The notes under the pieces are model-generated. The model was not told the DNA's origin. It made no database searches and was given only the letters and a program-made list of their open reading frames with translations. From Nostoc sp. CHAB 5834 (GTDB taxonomy: Bacteria; Cyanobacteriota; Cyanobacteriia; Cyanobacteriales; Nostocaceae), in assembly GCA_020829485.1 (NCBI GenBank), contig JAIVFU010000233.1:1-7173 (forward strand): a stretch of 7,173 nucleotides of DNA, read 5' to 3'. Below are positions 1 to 5,479 of the stretch, one piece after another (the stretch's first letter is position 1; each line of letters starts with the position of its first letter). The position numbers and the translations under genes were made by a program.

Positions 1-446
1 TGCTGCCAAGTTTTACCGGCGTCCGTCGATTTATACACACCGTCGCCGTAGGAGGTCATGACGCCCCTGGGTGCGTGTTCGCCCATACCGGCGTAAACCA
101 CCGCCGGGTCGGACTCGCATATGCCGATGGCACCCACCGACGATGTTTTCAGTTGGCCGTCGGAAACGTTTTTCCAGGTCTTGCCCGCGTCTTCCGTTTT
201 CCAGATACCGCCCCCCACGGTACCCATGTAATACAATTGCGGGTCGCTGGTGACGCCGGACCCGGCCACCGAGCGGCCACCGCGGAAGGGGCCAATGTTA
301 CGCCATTTTACGGGTTTGAAATAAGGATCGTTGTTGGTTGCCCCCTCAACGGCCGATGTCGATGGCGCTTTTGTTATTTTGGGTTTCTGCGCCAGCAGCG
401 ACGTTGACAGTAGGATGGAGGAAAGAAGAAGTAGGGTGTTTCGCAT
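1..446 (-). CDS. Secreted BNR-repeat / VPS10 sortilin-like beta-propeller protein, N-terminal part
   Basis: This minus-strand reading frame starts at the ATG complementary to 444-446 and stays open for 148 codons to the left edge, so only the N-terminus is present. Residues 1-19 form a signal peptide (a leucine-rich core ending LLA, then Gln20), so the product is exported. Two Asp-box (BNR) motifs of the form S/T-x-D-x-G-K-T-W are visible at about residues 84-91 and 140-147, each preceded by a G-(I/V)-(W/Y)-K strand; the segments FRGGRS (55-59 region) and [10 protein letters not shown] are typical of the large proteins annotated as glycosyl hydrolase or VPS10/sortilin-like propellers in Bacteroidota. 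Those proteins are usually around 1,000 residues, so most of this one lies outside. The true activity of the family is poorly established and hydrolase naming should be treated with caution. It is transcribed away from the block to its right. GC is about 55% in a hand-counted line. Confidence 0.85.
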   Translation of the reverse strand, partial: MRNTLLLLSSILLSTSLLAQKPKITKAPSTSAVEGATNNDPYFKPVKWRNIGPFRGGRSVAGSGVTSDPQLYYMGTVGGGIWKTEDAGKTWKNVSDGQLKTSSVGAIGICESDPAVVYAGMGEHAPRGVMTSYGDGVYKSTDAGKTWQ

Positions 447-731
447 AGAAAGCCAATTGTTGATTTCGTCCCGGCTAAGATAACAGAAATCGGGATTTAG
501 GTGGCCTGAACAAGCGGGCGGGTTGGCGGGTAACTGTCAGCGTGGTGGTAAGCCAATGCCACGTGAGTCAACATGATTTCCCGACAACCCAGCCCTGTTT
601 TTCAACAACCCAACGGCAGTGTGTTTACCTCAGGTACGTATAGGTGGTACGTTTGCCGACCAACCGAATGCATATGCATCAGAACAGAACAACTCTTCTT
701 TATGCCGCAGTAACAGGTAGCCTGTTGCGGT
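447..731. other. Spacer between divergent BNR gene and DUF3500 remnant
   Basis: I see no convincing complete gene here. The interval should hold the promoter of the minus-strand BNR gene, but I could not find a good match to the Bacteroidota -7 element (TAnnTTTG) with a partner -33 element. It contains a 12-base perfect palindrome, ATGCATATGCAT, at 668-679 and a five-base-pair inverted repeat CGTGG/CCACG at 541-545 and 559-563. A frame starting at the ATG at 668 reads like the beginning of a signal peptide (MHMHQNRTTLLYAAVTGSLL) and could be the leftover N-terminus of the decayed gene to its right. Confidence 0.5.
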
Positions 732-1111
732 TTGCTGGTGCCAGATTCTGCATCGAATACGTTTCCGGGTACCAAGTTGGACGTAAAGGTCGGGAGCCTG
801 GGTGCGGCCGCTCAGGCGAAAGTGCTGGCCGCGATGAGACCCTGGCTCGATGATCCGGATGCAACGTCGGCCGCAGCTTTTACATCCGCTTACAGCAACG
901 AATTGGCAAATACCTGCGTAGTCTATTCAGGCAGTGCTTCCAGTACGTCGGGCAACGCGGCTAACTTTTGAAAGCCAATACGGATTACGTGCGGATCGAT
1001 GGCCCCAGCGTTTGGATCGAATTTGTTGTACACACTGGCGTATCCTTTGCAGCGAAGGGGCATTACCAAACCGTTTATCGGGATCGCAATAAAGATTATA
1101 GAGGATTGTAA
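732..1111 (+). pseudogene. DUF3500-family protein remnant (5' truncated, frameshifted)
   Basis: Two adjacent frames join into one recognisable C-terminal DUF3500 segment. The first (732-968) reads through FPGTKLDVKVGSL and a helical stretch LAAMRPWLDD, ending GNAANF at a TGA (969-971). The second frame continues without a gap from TTG at 968 as LKANTDYVRIDGPSVWIEF and on to HYQTVYRDRNKDYRGL, stopping with TAA at 1109-1111. The join is in a run of four T (966-969): one extra T would restore Asn-Phe-Leu-Lys and a single open frame, so one base appears lost. DYVRIDGP-VWIEF followed by a HYHT-like motif and YRD is, from memory, the usual end of DUF3500 proteins, which are exported proteins of roughly 350 residues and unknown function. 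The first two-thirds is missing: a stop (TAA 711-713) lies upstream in frame. The frameshift could be a sequencing error, but the truncation could not. It lies 60 bases before the kinase gene on the same strand. Confidence 0.65.
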
Positions 1112-1171
1112 AGGATACAAAATACTCGTCTATAAAGCCAATTTCATTTACAAACTCCTGCTTTAATATAA

Positions 1172-2212
1172 ATGAAAGCCGCAACCCAAAAAAGAATATA
1201 TACAGCCGGAACAGCCATAATCATTGCTATTTTGTTTAAACTGTTCTTTTTCAGATTGGATCAGTTTTTTGAGTTCGATCTGCTTTACATAGTTTGTGTT
1301 GTGCTGCTTCTATGGGAAGGTAATCTGTTCATTGACCGGTTGCTTAATACGTATTATAGCTGGCTGTTAGCTCCCCGAAAACGGTTGATTTTGCAAGTAC
1401 TTTGCTGCTCTTTATTCACCGCTATTTTTCTTTTTGATGTCATGTACTTGATTCATCAGCTCAAATTTGGAAACGGTGAGGTAGTGAATCAGAAAATGAA
1501 GGAAATATTTGTACCGACTCTGTTCATCGCCTTTACAATTCTAGCCATCGCCATTAGTAATCAGTTTTTTATTGCCTTGAAAAATAGTTTGGTTCAGGTA
1601 GAAAAATATAAAAACGAAAGCATAAACGCTCAATTGAAAAATCTGAAAAATCAGATCAATCCACATTTTTTGTTTAACAATTTAAGCGTATTAACGGCGC
1701 TTGTTTACAAAGATCAGGACAAGGCGACTCACTTTATCAACGAATTGTCGAAAGTGTATCGGTATATTCTTGAAAATAATAATATAGAGTTGATCTCTCT
1801 TCGGGAAGAGTTGAGTTTTCTGCAGCATTATATCTATTTACTGGAAATTCGCTTTGGCTCGTCGATAAAATTTTGTTTCGACATGTCCAGTATAAATGAT
1901 GCGATGTATATATTGCCTATGTGTCTGCAAATGATGGTTGAAAATGCCATACAGCACAACGAGACAATGCAGGATAAATCATTGCAAATCAGTATTCAGT
2001 CCACGACTGATTCGGTTGTCGTCAGGAACTCAATTCAACTCAGGCATGATTTCATTGATAGTTCAAAAACGGGCCTGCGTAATATCCAGTTACGGTACTC
2101 ATTCTTTACCGATAGACCCATCGAGATTGAGGAAACATCTACTTTTTTTTGTGTAACTTTGCCCCTAATTTTTAAAAACAAACCTGCCAAACAAAATGAA
2201 TATGTCGTATAG
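1172..2212 (+). CDS. LytS/YehU-type membrane sensor histidine kinase
   Basis: A 346-residue histidine kinase of the His_kinase (PF06580) class. Four hydrophobic membrane segments are visible at roughly residues 12-27, 36-50, 72-95 and 112-133, followed by a short basic/coiled linker (134-160). The phosphoacceptor motif QINPHFLFN spans 161-169 with His165; the N-box LQMMVENAIQHN lies at 252-263 and a G-box-like TGLRNIQLRY at 300-309, so the catalytic core looks complete. There is no large extracellular or PAS sensor domain, so the signal is probably sensed by the membrane segments or through a partner protein. The likely partner is the LytTR regulator encoded three genes downstream, an unusual separation because such pairs are normally adjacent. 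No Shine-Dalgarno sequence precedes the ATG, as is common in Bacteroidota. The gene is very AT-rich (about 27% GC in line 1621-1680). Its end abuts or overlaps the next gene, indicating co-transcription. Specific signal unknown. Confidence 0.9.
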   Translation: MKAATQKRIYTAGTAIIIAILFKLFFFRLDQFFEFDLLYIVCVVLLLWEGNLFIDRLLNTYYSWLLAPRKRLILQVLCCSLFTAIFLFDVMYLIHQLKFGNGEVVNQKMKEIFVPTLFIAFTILAIAISNQFFIALKNSLVQVEKYKNESINAQLKNLKNQINPHFLFNNLSVLTALVYKDQDKATHFINELSKVYRYILENNNIELISLREELSFLQHYIYLLEIRFGSSIKFCFDMSSINDAMYILPMCLQMMVENAIQHNETMQDKSLQISIQSTTDSVVVRNSIQLRHDFIDSSKTGLRNIQLRYSFFTDRPIEIEETSTFFCVTLPLIFKNKPAKQNEYVV

Positions 2213-2213
2213 T

Positions 2214-2981
2214 ATGAATCAATCCCGAATACTAGTGTCTGCCCTTGTTATGGCCTTCAGTCTGTCGGCTTGCAATAGTAGCGATAGCACCGATGATATA
2301 ACGCCAGTAACAACCGATGTAACGGTGCCGGACGTTTACAAAAAAATCTATGGTGCCACCAGTATTACCAACGACGGTACCTATATTTATATTAAAACTA
2401 AAAATTTACCCGATCACAAAAGTGCTTACTATGCCACGACTAATCCACTTTATGCGGACTATAGCGGCACAACGTTTAGTGGCGTTAAATTTGGGAAAAA
2501 TCCTAGCACAATTGTTGAGCAATCGGCAACTATAAAAATCCCGCTTAACCCCAAAGTAGCATCGACACATGCGGCTACCGCACTGGGCGTCATTGGCATT
2601 GCCTTAAACGGGGTCGCGCTTTTTAATCAATATGCCGGGGGGGGCGCGCCATTAACAAATGAAGTGGGTGGTTTTGACCAATATTGGGGCCACCCACAGG
2701 GATCGGGCGTTTATCATTATCACGTTGAGCCGCTTTATTTAACTACCGTTAAATCGACCAAATCGGGCTTGATGGGTTTTCTTCTGGACGGATTTCCGGT
2801 GTATGGTCCTCAGGAAGAGGATGGTACGGTCGTAACAAACAGTATGCTGGATGATTACCACGGGCATACGCACAAAACGGTCGATTATCCGAACGGAATT
2901 TACCATTATCATTTCACCACCGAAGCCCCCTATATGAATGGCAACGGCTATTACGGAACGCCGGGCACCGTAACGCAATGA
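2214..2981 (+). CDS. YHYH-domain lipoprotein
   Basis: A predicted lipoprotein of 255 residues with the YHYH domain (PF14240), whose biochemical function is not established. From the ATG at 2214, one base after the kinase stop, residues 1-19 are a lipoprotein signal peptide with lipobox L-S-A-C (Cys20); an upstream ATG at 2196 is possible and would add six residues and a 17-base overlap with the kinase. After an Asp/Thr-rich tether (about 22-42) comes the domain: GVALFNQ (133-139), YWGHPQGSGVYHYH (157-170), LLDGFPVYGP (190-199), YHGHTH (215-220) and GIYHYHF (228-234). The two YHYH motifs and eight to ten histidines in the domain suggest metal binding, which is inference. Cys20 is the only cysteine, so the mature domain has no disulfide or thiolate ligand. 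It ends in an ATGA overlap with the next gene. Its placement between a kinase and a SCO protein suggests an envelope sensing or metal-handling role. Confidence 0.88.
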   Translation: MNQSRILVSALVMAFSLSACNSSDSTDDITPVTTDVTVPDVYKKIYGATSITNDGTYIYIKTKNLPDHKSAYYATTNPLYADYSGTTFSGVKFGKNPSTIVEQSATIKIPLNPKVASTHAATALGVIGIALNGVALFNQYAGGGAPLTNEVGGFDQYWGHPQGSGVYHYHVEPLYLTTVKSTKSGLMGFLLDGFPVYGPQEEDGTVVTNSMLDDYHGHTHKTVDYPNGIYHYHFTTEAPYMNGNGYYGTPGTVTQ

Positions 2982-3574
2982 TAAACAGAGCGGCTTTACT
3001 TACCGTCGTCCTTCTGGCTTTTTCCTGCACTGGAAAAAAGCCAGAAGGGCAATTTAATTTAGTGCAGAACGTACCGGATACGTATCATCTTAAATCGTCA
3101 CCCGTTGTTTCGTTTACAAATGACATTGTCCACGTTAATAGCAAACCCTACACCGGTTTTATGTATGAGTTAAGTCCGGCCGGCGACACGCTCTTGATTG
3201 AAGGGTATATAAACGGCTTATTGACGGGGTACTGCAAAAAAAACTATCCCAGCGGGCAACGTATGGAAGAACGCTGGTATAAAAGCGGTCGGAAAAATGG
3301 TTTGCAGCTTGCTTATTGGCCGAATGGAAAAAAACGTTTTGAATTCGTGGCCAAAGACGATGCCTACGAAGGCGAACTGAAAGAGTGGACTATCAATGGT
3401 CATTTGTTTCATCTGGCCCATTACAAAAATGGTCAGGAGGAAGGTATTCAAAAATTATGGTATGATAATGGTAAAATCAGAGCCAATTATGTTATTGTTC
3501 AAGGTAAACGGTATGGCTTGCTGGGCACTAAAAACTGCAAAAATGTATCGGATAGTATTTTTGCTGTTCGGTAG
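2978..3574 (+). CDS. MORN-repeat (YwqK-like) lipoprotein
   Basis: A 198-residue predicted lipoprotein: residues 1-16 form a signal peptide with the lipobox A-F-S-C (Cys17). From about residue 57 to 183 it carries degenerate MORN_2 (PF07661) repeats, seen as recurring Tyr/Trp-x-x-G/N-G-x-x-x-G units: YINGLLTGYCKKNYPSG (77-93), WYKSGRKNGLQLAYWPNGKK (100-119), YKNGQEEGIQKLWYDNGKI (149-167) and GKRYGLLGTKN (176-186). Automated annotation usually calls this family YwqK antitoxin, but nothing here suggests a toxin partner; in Bacteroidota such proteins are widespread exported beta-repeat proteins of unknown function. The start is shared with the stop of the YHYH gene (ATGA at 2978-2981), so translation is probably coupled. 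Its last 32 bases overlap the SCO gene in another frame. I infer a structural or partner role within the same envelope unit; the exact function cannot be read from the sequence. Confidence 0.82.
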   Translation: MINRAALLTVVLLAFSCTGKKPEGQFNLVQNVPDTYHLKSSPVVSFTNDIVHVNSKPYTGFMYELSPAGDTLLIEGYINGLLTGYCKKNYPSGQRMEERWYKSGRKNGLQLAYWPNGKKRFEFVAKDDAYEGELKEWTINGHLFHLAHYKNGQEEGIQKLWYDNGKIRANYVIVQGKRYGLLGTKNCKNVSDSIFAVR

Positions 3575-4190
3575 CATTATGCTCTTGGGCTGTTCGTTAA
3601 AATCTGCCGAAATTAACAACCTGCCTTATTATAATGAGCCTGATTTTACGCCTATTTTCATTAGCGATATATCGAGCGTTTCGGGTAAAATTAGCCATAC
3701 GATCAGCGATTTTTCGTTATTGAATCAGGACAGTGTTCGTATCGATCAATCCATTATTTCCGGCAAAATTCATATCGCTAATTTCATCTTTACCTCATGC
3801 GGCATGATTTGCCCTACGATGACGCAGCATATGAAACGGATTAGTGATAGTACGAAACAAAACCCCGATGTAGTTATTCTATCGTACTCCGTAACGCCCT
3901 GGATCGATCAGCCTCATGTATTGAACAGGTATAAACATAAAAATGGTATTGATAATAACAACTGGCACTTCCTGACAGGCCCGAAAAGCGTGATTTATAA
4001 TTTGGCCCGGAAGTCCTACTTTGCCGAAGAAGATATTGGTTTCAGTAAAGACAGTACAGAGTTTTTGCATACCGAACATTGTGTACTGATCGATAAAACG
4101 AAACGAATACGGGGTATATATAACGGAACTTTAGCCGTAGATATGAAAAACTTACTGGACGATATCCGAATGCTGACAGCCGAGCCTTGA
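3543..4190 (+). CDS. SCO1/SenC-family copper chaperone-like lipoprotein
   Basis: A 215-residue SCO-family (SCO1/SenC, PF02630) thioredoxin-fold protein. I chose the ATG at 3543, inside the end of the MORN gene, because it gives a clean lipoprotein signal peptide: MYRIVFLLFG, then lipobox L-L-G-C with Cys17. The frame is open further upstream to 3396, but that part is an out-of-frame reading of the MORN gene. The copper site is intact: FIFTSCGMICP at 81-91 supplies Cys86 and Cys90 in the Cys-x3-Cys-Pro spacing of SCO proteins, and the third ligand is probably His176 in FLHTEHCVLID (174-184). SVTPWID (116-122) and WHFLTG (141-146) are further family blocks. SCO proteins deliver copper to cytochrome oxidase CuA or act as envelope thiol reductases. 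No oxidase genes are seen here, so a dedicated role with the YHYH protein, such as metal loading or redox repair, is plausible but inferred. It is followed after 18 bases by the response regulator. Confidence 0.9.
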   Translation: MYRIVFLLFGSIMLLGCSLKSAEINNLPYYNEPDFTPIFISDISSVSGKISHTISDFSLLNQDSVRIDQSIISGKIHIANFIFTSCGMICPTMTQHMKRISDSTKQNPDVVILSYSVTPWIDQPHVLNRYKHKNGIDNNNWHFLTGPKSVIYNLARKSYFAEEDIGFSKDSTEFLHTEHCVLIDKTKRIRGIYNGTLAVDMKNLLDDIRMLTAEP

Positions 4191-4208
4191 TAATCTATTT
4201 TATACGTA

Positions 4209-4964
4209 ATGAACGTTGTTATCGTAGAGGACGAAAAATTATCGTCGGAACATCTTGCTTTTTTACTAGCTAAAATTGATAAGGAAATACAGGTTGTTTC
4301 CTGCTTCGATTCGGTAAAACAAACGGTTGCCGCCTTCAAGGATGGTATGACAGTCGATTTGCTGTTTATGGATATTCATCTGGCCGATGGCAATAGCTTC
4401 GATATATTTACGAAAATAAAACTCGACACACCCCTTGTTTTTACTACCGCTTATGATAAATACGCCATTCAGGCATTCAAACAAAATAGTATCGATTATT
4501 TACTGAAGCCGGTTACGCTTGTTGATTTACAGGTTGCCCTTGATAAATATAGAAAGCACCATCAGAAAGTTGATACAAAACTAATTGAGTCGATTGCCGG
4601 GGTGTATCAGCGCATAAACCTGCAATACAAGACGCGGTTTTTGGTGAAAATGGGGCAGGTGATCGACACGGTTGATACCAACGATATTCACCATTTTGAA
4701 ACCGAAGAAAGCCTGTCATTTCTGGTCACCACCAAAGGCCACCGTTTCCAGATCGATTATACCCTTGATCAGTTAGAAACCATGCTGGCTCCCAGCGATT
4801 TCTTCCGAATCAACCGGAAGATCATTATCCGGTTTCAATCCATTGACAAAGCAATGGCCTATTTCAACGGGCGTTTAGCCATAACAGCCAAACGGCTGGC
4901 AGGTGACGCAACGATTGTCAGCCGTGAGCGGGTCGCCCCGTTCAAAGCCTGGCTGGACCACTGA
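4209..4964 (+). CDS. LytTR-family DNA-binding response regulator
   Basis: A 251-residue response regulator with an N-terminal receiver domain (about 1-115) and a C-terminal LytTR DNA-binding domain (about 143-250, PF04397). The receiver has all key residues: acidic Glu7/Asp8 in VEDE, phosphoacceptor Asp55 in LLFMDIHL, Thr80 in FTTAYD and Lys100-Pro101 in YLLKPV. LytTR features include FFRINRKIII (198-207) and the terminal VSRERVAPFKAWL (237-249). It is the expected partner of the LytS-type kinase at the head of the block, so the pair brackets the three lipoprotein genes; autoregulation of the whole block is likely but not shown. LytTR proteins usually bind paired short direct repeats; I did not recognise a convincing pair upstream of the kinase gene. 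Base composition changes inside the gene: the first half is AT-rich like the upstream genes, the second half closer to the flanking genome (about 47% GC in line 4741-4800). Confidence 0.93.
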   Translation: MNVVIVEDEKLSSEHLAFLLAKIDKEIQVVSCFDSVKQTVAAFKDGMTVDLLFMDIHLADGNSFDIFTKIKLDTPLVFTTAYDKYAIQAFKQNSIDYLLKPVTLVDLQVALDKYRKHHQKVDTKLIESIAGVYQRINLQYKTRFLVKMGQVIDTVDTNDIHHFETEESLSFLVTTKGHRFQIDYTLDQLETMLAPSDFFRINRKIIIRFQSIDKAMAYFNGRLAITAKRLAGDATIVSRERVAPFKAWLDH

Positions 4965-5479
4965 GTTGGATACCACTTTTCCGGAATTTGCCGTAGGCAA
5001 GATAACCTACTGACGCTGTCTCCTGCGTTGGCGGTCTGCCGTGCCGATTTTACTGCCAAATGTTCGCTACTAATGTACCCGGTACGCGCCCCCCAAAAAC
5101 AGTTATTAACGCTCATAACTGCAGTTCTTACCTGGAGGATAGCTGCATCTGGACAAGTACTACCAGCGACATAAGTATAATTAACTAATTTCTAATTTTT
5201 ATTTAATGTATTTTTAATGACGACTTTTGCATAAGGCATTCGAAAGCGGCTTTCTGAGTAGCCTTCATGTAAGGAGGTTATCGGTTTGCCAGCATTGATG
5301 CTACACCACAACAGGCCAAATTGGCACAATAAGTATTCTTACCGGGTACTCATCCAGATGCAAGCATGACCATGCCAAATTTTTTGGGTCATGGTCAAGG
5401 CAGTTGAAGGGTTTCTTAACGCATTGATTACCAATTTCCTAAACCAGAAAATTATCTTCTCAAGTTGCCAAACGAACCG
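4965..5479. other. Long intergenic region upstream of the SulP gene
   Basis: About 515 bases without a convincing gene. The left part (4965-5165) shows no clear terminator after the regulator gene; the small inverted repeat TTGCC/GGCAA at 4988-5000 lacks a T tract. An AT-rich patch at about 5176-5222 is the most promoter-like stretch, followed by GACTTTTG (5223-5229 area), one mismatch from the Bacteroidota -7 consensus, but without a clear -33 partner. The right part (5233-5397) has a series of inverted repeats listed separately. Reverse-strand open frames across 4859-5116 look like chance readings. Confidence 0.5.
5233..5397 (+). promoter_or_regulatory. Possible structured 5' leader of the SulP gene
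   Basis: Four inverted repeats lie close together ahead of the permease: GAAAGC-G-GCTTTC (5242-5254), enclosed by AAGGC/GCCTT (5233-5237 and 5261-5265); AGCAT-TG-ATGCT (5291-5302); GCCAA-A-TTGGC (5315-5325); and a hairpin with TGACCATG/CATGGTCA arms (5367-5374 and 5390-5397) whose inner CCAAA/TTTGG pairs (5375-5379, 5383-5387) extend the stem past a two-base bulge. An AAGGAGGT sequence (5271-5278), a perfect Shine-Dalgarno match that is unusual in this phylum, precedes a 27-codon frame (TTG at 5286, TGA at 5367-5369) that ends exactly where the last hairpin begins. This could be a regulatory leader, a small RNA, or chance; I do not recognise a known riboswitch. Confidence 0.25.

Noticed and set aside
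644..853. Open frame of 69 codons starting with GTG
   Set aside because: After the signal-peptide-like start it reads the DUF3500 remnant in the wrong frame, with no sensible protein features; only the first part is discussed as a possible leftover N-terminus.
1043..1056. TATCCTTTG as a -7 promoter element for the kinase gene
   Set aside because: Spacing is three rather than two bases between TA and TTTG, it lies over 100 bases upstream inside the remnant, and no -33 partner was seen.
3396..3542. Upstream extension of the SCO frame (49 more codons)
   Set aside because: It is an out-of-frame reading of the MORN repeats, and the lipoprotein signal peptide begins properly at 3543.
2978..3574. 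YwqK antitoxin of a toxin-antitoxin system
   Set aside because: The name comes from automated family labels; the protein is an exported lipoprotein and no toxin-like neighbour is present.
4016..4339. Reverse-strand open frame of 107 codons across the SCO/regulator junction
   Set aside because: Both overlapped genes are clearly real on the plus strand and this frame shows only low-complexity Ser/Thr/Ile sequence.
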